Assembly: GCF_029168945.1 (NCBI RefSeq)
Contig: NC_083602.1
Location: 61,276,600-61,340,599 of the forward strand
DNA length: 64,000 bases
Source of the DNA: Cannabis sativa
Taxonomy: Eukaryota > Streptophyta > Magnoliopsida > Rosales > Cannabaceae
Direction of reading: 5' to 3'
Shown piece by piece: positions 1 to 11,659 of this stretch. Numbering within the stretch: the first letter of the stretch is position 1; each line of letters starts with the position of its first letter. A program made the position numbers and the translations under genes. The notes beneath the pieces are model-generated. The model did no database searches. It was not told where the DNA came from and worked only from the letters and a program-made list of their open reading frames with translations.

Positions 1-1221
1 GATAGTACTTTTCCAAATTAAAATAAATTTGAGAAAAAAGTATTTTCATCATCTAAGGTAAAGAAAAATGTAAAATTAGTCATTAGTTTTTTTCATTTTA
101 TTTATGTATATTATTTGGTAACAAAGATTTTATGCTAAACTAATTTTTTTTTTGTTAAAGCTGAAAGCTGTACTAATTGAACCAACTGATTCAGAGAAAA
201 ATTTATTGGATCTTTTTTATTTTGAGTGGTATGGATTGAGTACTTCTGATGATGATTTCGTAGGACCAGCCATTCCCAAGAGGATAGTGAAAGGACAAAC
301 ATCTGGTGTTAAAAATATTACGGAGAAGGTTGCCAAGGATGTGCTGGAAGGTGTTTACACTAATATTTTGAAGGAGATGAAAGATTTTATAGCAGTAATT
401 TCAGACCAACAGAAGACAATCATTGATTCTGGGTTACTAGAGTTTAAAAAGCTTATTAAGGAGAAATTCTGGGTTACAAAGTGAACACTATATTTAGGCA
501 TGCATGATTCACATAGAATCAATAATGAGAGGTTATAACAAATCGCTTAATCTCCGTACAAGATTAAAACATGAATTTTCGAGGAATGAGACTTAAACTC
601 CCTAAGTGTTTCACTCATTGATGGTAACCTATCTTAATACTAGTAAAAATGTAGTCTTAAGTTCAATAGGTAATAACAAGTCAATAGAGTGAATGTGGTA
701 TTCAATTGTTCCATCTATGTACATACGGTGAAAATTAAGGGTTAAAACTGAAAGGTTTTTTAATGGAGCTTAAGCTTAAGAAGTGTCTAAAGAGTAATGA
801 GACACTAAAATTCTACCTATATGGGCTAAAAGTGGTGCCGCCTCTTATAAAATTGGGAGTTATTCTCTAGAGAGTCTATGAATTAGAATTTCGCACATGG
901 CCATGAACGGTGCAAGAGTGAGACATGCGGTCTCAAGTGAGTATTAGCTAGGGTGTGTGTGTTATCACCGGTTTGTACTAAAGGAATAGTGATTCAATGC
1001 TACGGCAACCAAATTTTTATTAAACTTTATGGTAATTACACTAAGGTAAAATTCAAGTCGAAAAATATTTTACCTAATTCACCTAAGCATGACTTCTTTG
1101 AAAGTGTGTATTTATTCAATCAAAGTGGAGGAATGTTATATTTTGATAAATATTTTGATTGATTAAATAAATGTTATAAGTGTGTTACAAATGTGTCACA
1201 CATTTTAATCTAGTGGGGAAT
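1..1221. other. unclassified sequence, possibly retroelement interior
   Basis: An uncharacterised ORF at 152-484 (+, 110 codons) begins just after a pyrimidine-rich tract ending in AAAG, so it could be an exon. Its product is hydrophilic, with no motif I recognise. A second short ORF at 953-1162 is cysteine-poor and equally unrecognised. The stretch ends in a purine-rich run (TAGTGGGGAA, 1211-1220) just before a TGTTATA that may open an LTR, so the whole block could be the 3' interior of an unknown LTR element. I do not assign a function. Confidence 0.25.
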
Positions 1222-3791
1222 TGTTATATTATTTTATAATATAATAAGTATAGATTAAAATATGATAAATATATTATTATGTGAATAATATATATTAAGT
1301 GTATGGTAAATAAATGTGTAACCTATAATTTTACTTACACTTTTGTAACCTACATGTTATAACTTGGAGAGGAGTTACAATTTGTTGTCACTTGTAACTC
1401 TTGTGTTGATAACACATTATTAGTATAATAAAAGGGTTGTTACACAATTTGATGATAAGATTTAAATGTTATGAAATATAGTTATTGTTGGGTTTTATGC
1501 CCTAAATAAAGCCCATTTCAATATAATCTGATTTACTAATTAATAAAGATCAGAATTCATTTTATGTTGCATGGTTCACATGATTTATTTCATGATTATA
1601 AATTCTATTACGTCCAGAACATATGTATTTGTTCATGATTGTAGTGTTGTCAGCACAGTGAAATATAATCATGATTATATGTTCAAAAGTTTAATTCCCT
1701 GATTTGTCAGTTCACTGGATTTAGACTGGCATGATAATCAGCGGTAGGTATACTTACACCTTGGATAAGTGTTATGTCCTTTCCAGGGTATTGGCAAAGT
1801 TTACCAATATCGGATGTATGGAGTATACATTGGAAGGGACCGATATTGAACTTGGATTAGATATGATAAATTTACCGTAATATCTATTCAATTCAATATC
1901 ACCTAGTTGATCCTAGATCAAATGATCTTAATCCTAACATGATTAGGTTCGATCTCAAGATTGTTATTTGTGTTCTTTGATTTGTTAGTTAAGCCTTCTT
2001 TTTGGTCAGGGTGATATGTACATTTTAGGAACGTGATAGTACAATTGAGTGGGAACGCTAAACATAGATATGAAATCTATAGCTTCTATAGGTATTTAGA
2101 AGTGAAAGGATGATTTCCTTCGAGCTTGGCTAAATAGAGATAAATGATTGACATCTCATTTTAGTGATTATATTAATTCACTAAAATATCATTTATAGGT
2201 GGCCAAGAGTTTTTAAGGATAAAATACATTGAAAGGGTGTAACGGTAATTTTATCCCTATGCAATGTAGATCATCTATAGAGGATCATTAATTATTGAGA
2301 TTATAACAATGGATAATTAATAGCGTACCTATATCGTGGAACATATAGAGCGTTCTATGTAACTGAGAGTGCAATTCCAAGTTCTATGGCGGATGCAATA
2401 AGGAATTAATAAGTTAGTGAATTTACTTTGTAAATTCTAGATCTGCTTATTGGAAGCTCGGTTATATAGGCCCATGGTCCCCATACTAGTTGAGACAAAC
2501 TGCTTGTAAGACTCAGTTAATTGATTTTAATTAATCAATTTGAGTTCTAAAATTAGACTATGTCTAGTTTTTGAATTTTTCACTATGTTATGGCTTGATT
2601 GTGAAGAAATAGTGTTTTGGGGTTTAATTGTTAATTAAGAGACTTTATGGAGTCTAATTAATAAATATTATAAATGACAATTTTATTTGATAATTATTTT
2701 AATTATTAAATAAATAGTTTTGGCATTTATAAGTTTGAATTGGAAAATATGGTATTATTGAAAAGAAGAATAAGTAGTTGAAATAAAGTAGCAAAATTGT
2801 AATTAGAGATTGACTCTTTGAAGTGTACGGCCAACAAGTTATTTTTGCCCAATATTTTATTCTTTTTTAATCCATATAATTCCACCCTAACCCTATTGAA
2901 GAATAGTATAAAAGGAAGGCTACGGTCTCTTCATCCAAACTAATGCCTCTAAAGCTAAAAACCTAGATGAGACCTCTTCCTTCTTCTTTCTTCTTCAATT
3001 CCAAACCTATAGCCTTTCTTCACTAAACAATTTCAGCCATTAGTGATTGAGTAAGTGCCCACACACATCAAGTGGTATGTCAATCATTGTGTGTAAGACT
3101 GTGAAGAATCCAATCAACAAGAAGGAGAATCGGACTCAAGAAGGAGAGAAAGAGATACAGGTTCAGATCTTGATAATGCTCTGCTACAGAAAGGAATCAA
3201 GGGCTAGAGATCTGAACGGAAGGAGTCATTATATTCCGCTGCACCCAATGTAAGGTTTCTTAAACTTTATATGTGTTTATTTACATTGTTTTAGAAATTC
3301 ATATTAGGATGTTAAACAACATACATGGTAGTAAATCTAGATCCTGGTAAAATAATTCCCAACGGTTATTACAAAATATATTAATATGCATTTATGTGGG
3401 AGAAATGAGATGGTGTGTTTGAATTCTAAGTGTGATCACCTAAACACTATATAAAGGAGTCTAATGTACTCATTGGGTAGAGAAGTTTTTTTTATCAAAA
3501 AAGTACATTGCTAGAAAATCCTAAGGCTTGATAATTCCCAAAGCTATTCCATGAGAGTTCCCCTAGTGCTTAGAGATAGAGAGAAATAAGGTTTTGGACG
3601 AAAGTGTAATATTTTGTTCAATTATGATTATCTCCACTAATCTACACTCAAAGATTATGAGTGAGTGTATATACATATATATTCTTCTCTTATTATATAT
3701 ATGTATTCTATTACACGTTGTACATTCTTTTTCTTCTACATTTCATATATATATATATGTAATATATATTGTATATATGTGTATTATAACA
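1222..3791 (+). repeat. probable LTR of an unidentified element, split by a solo LTR
   Basis: The segment opens with TGTTATATT directly after a polypurine-like tract and closes with TATTATAACA, so its ends are TG...CA with inverted TGTTATA/TATAACA termini. A TATA-like CTATATAAAGG lies near 3450. Removing the insertion at 1486-3364 and one target duplication leaves about 690 bp, a reasonable LTR length. No partner LTR is in the window, so this is an inference from the ends and context only. Confidence 0.35.
1486..3364 (+). repeat. solo LTR of the 1.86-kb-LTR copia family
   Basis: The sequence starts TGTTGGGTTTTATGCCC and ends GGTAAAATAATTCCCAACG (the final A of the usual CAACA is G here). It matches along its length the two LTRs of the element at 22290-33378 and the LTR at 59255-61106. 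It is flanked by a 5-bp direct repeat, GTTAT at 1481-1485 and 3365-3369. A lone LTR with a target duplication is the usual product of recombination between the two LTRs of a full element. The short ORF at 3047-3253 is part of the LTR and not a gene. Confidence 0.88.
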
Positions 3792-6727
3792 TATATTTAA
3801 GCAACCTTTTATTTTAGTTCTCGTATTATTCTACAATAAAATTGTAATGTGAAAAATTGAATTTTTACAAATGTCAATAATATATATGAAAATATAAAAT
3901 TGTATACGCCTGCAGAAGCAGAATGTAATTCCGTTAATGCAGAATCCAGTTTTGCAGCGATAAAACAGAACAGACAGAATATAAAAATAATTGCAGAAAA
4001 TTAAATCACTTGACACAAGAGATTTGTACATGGTATCAGTGCTCTTTCAAACACTACTAATCCACGGGGCCACGCCCAGAGAATGAAATCAATTAGTAAA
4101 GTATCAAAGATTACAAAAGTAATTGACTTAAACAAATTTAGACTCCCTCTAGTGATTTGCCGCAACTCTTTGTAATCCACCTTGCTAATCTAATCTCTGA
4201 AACACACCAAGTTGTGAACTCCCTTCAGCTATTAATGTGTGCTTACTTCCTCTCAAAGTAAGGCTTAAACAAATCTTCTCCCGAAGATATATGCTCACTT
4301 CCTCCCAAAATGGGACTTGGAAAAGTCTTCTTACGAAGACCCACGCTTGTTCAAAGCTTCTCTTCAACCTATTCTAAGAATAGTATGAGATCATAATACA
4401 AAAACTAAAACCTAGTTGAACACTCTATGTTTTTACAAATGAAACACTCTTCTCACAAAGAAAGATATAAAAATATGAGACTAGAAGAGATAAAATCGTT
4501 TGGATGCTCTCTAAGTCCTATTTATAGAATATAGCAACCCTAGAGACAGACACAAAACGATTTCCCAGCTATACAAAACTTTCCTAAAACAATTCCTGAT
4601 TTGCAGCATCAGAATCAGATTTCGCAGTAACAGATCAGCACCAGAAAGGAAACTTTTTAAATTGAACCAAGATCACGAATTTGTACTTCAAACCTGCCAA
4701 ATAAAGTTTATTTGATTTTTTCTAATAAAGGCAAAACCGAAATCATCTATTAGAAAAATGAAAAATTAAGTTTCCCAAAATTAGCAACTTTCCATAAGAG
4801 AATTTCTTCTCTTACAAGAAGTTTCCAAACAAAGAAAAGTTCAGCTGAAAAATGATTCTTTCCTAAGATAGAAAAGAGCAATAAACTGCATAAAATCAAT
4901 GCAATAAAAACAATTTAAATGATTAATAAAAATGTACATTAATTAAAAAATATTTTGACAACTAAAATGCCAAAAAAAGACCTAACATAATGCATCTTAA
5001 TTTTCTTCCATAGTAATAAAATCTCTAACATCCTCCTCTTACCCTCTCATTGCACCGGACATAGCTAGCCCACTCCACTCACCCTCTTATTGCATGTAAT
5101 TTTTTTTTTTTTTTGACAAATTATTGCATGTAATTTTAATTATTCGTTATGGTAACTTGTTTGATAAATCTTGTCCATTATATAAATCTTGTTTGATTGA
5201 TTTGTGGATTTTGAGGAATACTAGTGAGATTTTATTTTTTGGATTGGGTCTTGTATTTTTTTTAATGAAGCTGTGAATTGGTTAACTAATGTGTATGTGT
5301 ATTGTCCATTTAGTTTTGTTGTGAATTGGTCAACTATGTGGGTATAATAGCTCTCCAACACTTATATGGGTATAATAATTTTAACTAAGCCCAATTAAGA
5401 TCCTCAATAATCAATAGCGAGAGCTATAATAACATTAGTGTAAATGAAAGTAGAAAAAGTCCTCCACATGAATGGTGGTGTCGGCAAAAGTAGCTATGCA
5501 AACAACTCCTCTCTTCAAGTAATCTTATTATAGTATGTTCATTTTTTTCTTTATATATTTATATATTTGATACAAGATATATGATATCTCACATTATATG
5601 ATATGTATATATAATATAAAAACATTTGCTATGTACTTTTTGCTAAAGCTATGGGTACAAATTATATTAGGGCTTAAATACCACAGCCACAACAATATGT
5701 TATGTAAGTACTAAAGAAAACATTGAATTTCAGTTCTTGTTCGATCGATTGGTGAGCTAGAAAATTAGCATATTTGATTGTTGAAGCTGACATTTTTAAG
5801 TATCATTTTCTTTTCATGTGTGGTCTGGTGATGGTCTTAATAAATTCTACCTGGTTTGAACCAATTTCATCAACATATATATGAAATTGAAAAGGACACA
5901 AATTACCAAATAATTATAATATGGGAATCATAGCTACTAAATAGCTTGGCTGATGCCAGAAAAATAATTATTAATTACATCCAAAAGTTCTTAAGCTTTA
6001 ATTCCATTGCCTAACTAATTAGGCACACGAATTAGTAGTAAATTAGGTACATATATACATTAGTAGTAAATTTTGTTTTAAAAAAAAAGATTAGTAGTAG
6101 ATTAATACTCAATCATAAAAAATAAAAGACACAAGTTAAATTATTATTATTTAAAGAGAAATTAAGGAACATAAAATTTTATCTCATTTTTTGACACCAT
6201 TGCTAACCAATTTTCATTTCATCATTTTCTTCATTTTTGATGATCGTATAGGATTCTATAATAATCATTCTTTTGCTATCTTTTTTACTAATGATACAAA
6301 AAAAGTGAATTTTATTTTTTTTAGAGAGTGATATGAATCACACTATGACAATCGTTGACGCAGAAAATATCCAGTCAACAAGCTAATTGTCTAGTTAAAG
6401 ATATACAAAATCAGAATATGACTATAAACAAAGCGACTAATATAAAACTAAATTATCTCATAAATTTAGACAAAATAGCTTGATACCACCTTCAAGAGGC
6501 ATCATAAACAACCCAATGGGCCAAAACTACCTACAAAATAAATAAGTATAAAAAAGTAGATTAACATACTATACAATAATAATGCTATGAATTTTTAAAT
6601 TAAGAATAAAACGCAAATATTATGTTAACAAGAAAAACTTATCTTTGAAGCATGATGTCACCATTGAAACTAATATGTTATGTCCAAAAATTAAAACTAA
6701 GTCTTCCAAAGTAGAAATAAACTAGCC
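3792..6727. other. no gene recognised; dispersed-repeat-like DNA
   Basis: AT-rich, with no ORF resembling a known family. Around 4020-4640 there is a moderately GC-richer block. Read on the minus strand it carries a TATA-like CTATAAATAGG near 4516-4527, and it includes TGGTATCAGTGC at 4031, reminiscent of a primer site. It could be a decayed LTR region, but neither end could be defined. The rest (about 4900-6727) shows only AT-rich simple sequence. Confidence 0.3.
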
Positions 6728-6930
6728 TGTTGTGGATATTGTCCCACATAGAATAAATGGTAGAGAATTGAGCCATATATAAGAACATGGGTTACTTCAC
6801 TCATTGCCAATTGGTTTTGAGATGGAACTCCATGATTCTTAACATGGTATCAGAGTCATATCTCTTGCGAGATCACATATACATGGGCTACTCCACTCAT
6901 TGGCAATTAGTTTTAAGATATTCATAACCT
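6728..6930 (+). mobile_element. TRIM-like retrotransposon relic
   Basis: A 117-bp LTR-like segment (6728-6844) begins TGTTGTGGATATTGTCCCAC and ends TTAACA. It is followed at once by TGGTATCAGAGTC (6845-6857), a close match to the initiator-Met tRNA primer site of plant LTR elements. A second partial copy of the LTR (about 6886-6927, sharing the CATGGG...CACTCATTG core) follows within 50 bp. Tiny LTRs with a primer site and no coding room are the hallmark of terminal-repeat retrotransposons in miniature. The element is incomplete. Confidence 0.6.
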
Positions 6931-7176
6931 GTGACTCTTTGAGGTCACCTCCATGCGCAAACGATGGTAGAAAATAGCCAAGCAAAATAGCTCAAACTAG
7001 CAAAAAATTAGCACAAACTATCTAAAAAAATGACAGTAAATTTAAAATAAATATATATAAATATTATACATAAATAATCAAACATTTGATTATATGAATA
7101 AAACTACTAAAATAATACATATTAATATAAATAAATTATCAAAAGGGTAAGGATACAATTCGAAGTAAATAATAAT

Positions 7177-7429
7177 TGTTATAAATATTAATAATTATGT
7201 GGATGTCCAAATCTTTTATTTATTACCATGAATTGTAATCAACATTCCTCTTTTTCTCAGTTTCCCTTTTTCTTAGTTTCTTAATATCTCACTCTTGTAT
7301 TTGTATAAATAGGGGTTCACCCCATTGGAATAAACAACTCAGAAATTCTCATTCACTTTCTCTTTCTCTCTTCATCTTCTTCTTCTTTCTTCTCTTCTAC
7401 TTTATATTATTTTATATTATTTTATAACA
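7177..7429 (+). repeat. 5' LTR of hairpin-rich element copy 1
   Basis: TG...CA ends, with a TATA-like TATAAATAGGGG at about 7305 and a pyrimidine-rich (TTC)n stretch before the 3' end. It is nearly identical to 12337-12589 and to the LTRs of copy 2. The primer-site-like sequence GTTATCAGCACGAG starts two bases downstream. It shares the TATCAG core of the initiator-Met site but is otherwise divergent. Confidence 0.85.
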
Positions 7430-7756
7430 CGTTATCAGCACGAGTCTCTGCCCAAGCTTCAAGCATGAGTCTATGCTATGTCCCAATGTAAGTATTTTGT
7501 TAAAGTTCTTGAATTGTTTCAAAGTCATGATACACTAAATATATATTTATATATATACTTATCTGACTGAAACAATTTCAAGAATCTTTTGTTTTCTTTT
7601 TTCTTTTTATCTATATATCCATATATTATATATGTATGTATATGTTTTTATATATTTATTATTAATTTCATATATATATATTATGTTCTTATCATTCATA
7701 ATATTTACAATATATGTGCGCCTATGATATGATAGAGAAAATCTATATAAATTATA

Positions 7757-7975
7757 CATATATCCAAAAGATTATGTATTATCGATAAAATATTGCATAT
7801 ATCCTGAAGATTATGCATCATCGATAAAATATTGCATATATCCTGAAGATTATGCATCATCGATAAAAAATTGTATATATCCCGAAGATTATGCATCCTC
7901 GATAAAATATTGCATATATCCTGATGATTATGCGTCCTCAATAAAATCTTGCATATATCTTGAAGATTATGCAAA
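7757..7975 (+). repeat. 39-bp tandem repeat, about 6 units, each with a hairpin
   Basis: Units of 39 bp contain TGCATATATC, then CTGAA, then GATTATGCA, followed by an ATCATCGATAAAAT-type linker. TGCATA pairs with TATGCA and ATC with GAT, leaving CTGAA as the loop. The unit is a multiple of three, so the minus strand shows a 13-residue periodic ORF, which I regard as incidental. The equivalent array in copy 2 has about one unit fewer. Confidence 0.85.
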
Positions 7976-7979
7976 CGTA

Positions 7980-10900
7980 ATATTCATTATATAGTTGATG
8001 GATATATAATGATAGAGATGAATACATATTTATATATATGTTCTTGTATTCTTTGAGGACAATGAAAAGTAATCTAATATCGATATAGATTTTGACAAAC
8101 ATTTCCTGAAGTAAATGTTTTATATTTGTCAAAAAAAAATGATTGTATTTATGTGAATACAACTAAAGAATCATTAAAAATGATTATTATTGATGCAATT
8201 TTATAGTGGGTTTTGAATACCTAAAAAGAATATTAAGAAAATTGCATTGAAACATCAAAGTATAAGAATAACAGTGAGCATGACTAATGTTATTTAAATA
8301 CATGAGACATGTATTTATTGTTCATCATTCCCTGCAGAGAATGATACGAATTGAAGTCAACTACTTTTAAAGATTCTTTGTATTAGTCATGTTATTATAC
8401 ACTGTTATTGCTTGCAATGTTGAAAATTATTGCATGTGACATATATTAAAGATCAAATTTTGCATACATCTTGGAGATTATGCAAAAATTGTATTCATAT
8501 ATTCTTTGAAATATTGTTAAAGAAATTGCTGAGTAATTTCTTTTTATATATGAACAAGTAATAAATTTTTAAGAAATTTATAATAATGTTCTACTTGTTC
8601 AACGTCATTCCCCGAAGTGAATGTAATGATTTTAAATAATCAATGGCATTGTTTGCTACTCAAATATTTTCAGAAGAAATTGGAAATAACCAAAAGATGA
8701 GATACCACACACAATCAAAGTGCATGAAATCTATATATCATGTGTGGAATTGAATAATAGTGGTCGCGTACCTGTAGTACGGACACACTTATAGTCAAGA
8801 TAAAAGTATACTTGATTATTTAATAGAATGTGAATTGTACAAACTTATTGTACATTTAGAATATTTAAATATCATTACCTAAAGAGAATGAATAGACATG
8901 AAATTCTATTTCAAAGAATATAGATTTCACATATATTGGTAATGCCAGAAGCAAATTAATATATACATATTTTATTATTTCTTGAAATCAATAGTTTCAA
9001 ACTATTGTTAGTACAGGATATGTATATATATAGTTACTATATAATTCAGTTTGCATATTCCCAAAAGTGGATATATAATTTACTAATATTTGTTAGTGAT
9101 CCAATATAATCAAAGTGATAAAGAATCACAAAATGATTATTTGAAAAGCTTCCTGAAGAAGTACTCTTACATACAATTGCTACTTTGAGTAGTAAAATAT
9201 CTTGGTATGTCCCTAGATGTATAACTTTTATCTAGTTATGAAAGTAATAAGAGATGACTTATTATATGTACTGGTTGTACATTTAAATATATAATATATC
9301 AAGTCATGATAATTAGACTGATGAATAGTCTATTAATAAATTAGACGACTTGTTAAAAAGATACCAGGAAACATGAATGATATATTATGGTTATATCTAT
9401 TTGACCATTATAACAACATGATGAAGTTGTCATATACATTTTACATTATACACATCATTGAATTGATGATAGTGATTCCTGAAGAAATATAAAGTTTGAT
9501 AAACATAATAGTGACTCCTGAAGAGTGTATATGTTTTGGAGAATAATATAATTATATTATTCGTGTATATAAAAAATGAAACTTGTAATGATTATGTTGT
9601 AATGAATTTACATTACATTTTGAAAGTTTCATTGAAATACAAATTATAGTGAACCTGAAGTTCATGAATTGAATTATTTTGACATGATCAATCATATGCA
9701 ATAAATTGTCAAAGAATTTGACTAAATTTTGTTGAAGAACCAGAAGATTCTTCTCATTGTTATTTATAAGGCTCAAAAGAAGAATGTGCATATATTTCCA
9801 CATAGAAAATATTTAAATTATATTTTCTTAACAATCTTGAGCCATTGTTAGATTTTTATTGCATAGTTTCTTATCGATGTGATAAGATTATATGATCATG
9901 CATTTACAAAATGTGTAACTTTATGTATTTCTAATTATACACGTATGACTCATTCTTAGAAATGAATTAAGTTCATAAGTATTGAACTTGAAACTGAAGT
10001 TATTGAACCTGAAGTTCAATGTCATATAGTATATATGAGTTTAAACAAATATTGATTCATTGTGATATACTGAAATCCCTACAGGTATATTAATATTATT
10101 AGATATCACAATTTTTAAAAATTCTCTCGATCAGGGGGAGAGAAGCAGTTGGGATGATGATAATTTTTGAAAAATGATCCTTGCACAAATTATATAAGAA
10201 CAATATAGTTCAAAATGATATATACCAACTGCAAATCAATATTATTCAAAGTTGAGATAGAATGAGTTGAAAACGCCTGAAGCGTAAATGAACAATGTAG
10301 AAATTATTAATAAATGTTCATTTGATTTGCCCTGAAGTTGTTAAATCTAGAGGTACTCATGGAGATACCTTAATGTTATAAAGTATTAAAATGATAACCG
10401 TGATGAAAACGGTACTCGAAAAGACTCCCAAGAGAAGTTAGACATAACACATTTGATCATAATTGAATCCCTGAAGTGATTCTATATAGGTACCTATAAA
10501 TGATAAACATATTTGAAAAATATGTAATTTAAAGAGATCTCTATAAGTTATGTCAATATGGGAGGAAATTATCATTTATTGAAATTTTTGTCGGCAATAA
10601 ATATTGAATATTTGCATATGCAATAAATTAACATGAGATAGCAAGGATCATGGTATTAGATTTGTCGAGAATCATCGACATACATTTTGATTTTTGGCCA
10701 AAATATTATGACGCAATCCAGGCAAATTTACTCACATAAAGTGAAGTAAGACCTGTAGGGTGTGCAAATAAATATTTCTAATGAGTAATTTGCATATATG
10801 TATTTGTACATAATGAATTGTTGTACAAAGCTTGCATAGACATGAGATTGATTGAAGTAAGGCTTAAATATTGAGAAAATATAATCATGATTTGATTATA

Positions 10901-11640
10901 GCCTGGAATATATTTTATGAGGATTTATAAGCGTCACATAAATGTTGCAACAAAAGGTTATTTATTTGGAGCTCCTAATATAGTGAGAATTTGAAATAAG
11001 CCTTATCTAAAAATTCTAGAAGAATTTAATACATGTCTTAAGTGATATAAATTCAAAGTCGCGCGCACTATATGACAAAGATCTTTGTATGAAATAAAGA
11101 CATGTAAGTAAATTATTATTTGAAAAATACCTATGGTTGTCTATGCAATATAAATACGTAAATTATACGTTGTGATAGACTCTTGAAGAGTTTTTGATTA
11201 ATTGAAGAACAAACTTTTATTTCTTTTGTATTTCGAGAAATATTAATGTATAAAGTTTGTTCATTAGTATTGAAGTCCTGAAGTACTTCATATGTATCAA
11301 GAATTATAAATATATGATCATTTGATATGGAAATTAAGATCATAAAACAAGATGGAATAAATATATGGTCTCGGAGTACCATCATTGTCACAAATGAAAA
11401 TTTATAGTACCATTAATGTGTTATGTTCATATCTACTTGAAATTTTAAATTTTCGTATGAACAAAGTTGTGTACACACATGAATGATACAATTAGTTGGA
11501 TAAAGACTAATGTTCCACGAACCCGTCATCTATAATTTAGAAGTCCATACATACTCTGGAAGAGTTATAGAAAATATATGATCAAAGATTATATATGGTG
11601 ATATTTTAAAAGTGATAACAATAATCTTATGAGATATATT
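7980..11640 (+). other. hairpin-mosaic interior of copy 1
   Basis: No reading frame here resembles a copia protein. Instead, short perfect inverted repeats follow one another. Examples: 8296-8316 (arms AAATACATG, loop AGA), 8519-8543 (AAAGAAATT), 8552-8600 (GAACAAGTA outer arm, ATAAATTT inner arm), 8767-8781 (CGTAC, loop CTGTA), 8989-9007 (CAATAGTTT), 9514-9526 (ACTC, loop CTGAA), 9734-9753 (GAAGAA), 9870-9886 (CTTATC), 10002-10020 (ATTGAAC, loop CTGAA), 10273-10285 (ACGC, loop CTGAA), 10465-10482 (GAATC), 10507-10525 (ACATATTT), 10664-10679 (GTCGA), 11271-11290 (TGAAGT). Spacing is commonly 50-200 bp. The density looks well above chance even for AT-rich DNA, but I have not run a shuffled control. 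Confidence 0.7.
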
Positions 11641-11659
11641 ATCACCAAAAGAATTATGG

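Noticed and set aside
4185..4367. 60-codon minus-strand ORF in the GC-richer block
   Set aside because: No motif or homologue recognised; the block looks like a decayed repeat.
7705..7974. Minus-strand ORF with 13-residue repeats (MHNLQDICNILS-like), also at 13706-13936
   Set aside because: It is the antisense reading of the 39-bp hairpin array; the periodicity comes from a unit divisible by three and no promoter or homologue is visible.
7757..7975. Possible CRISPR-like array
   Set aside because: Units are directly adjacent with no unique spacers and lie inside a plant retroelement.
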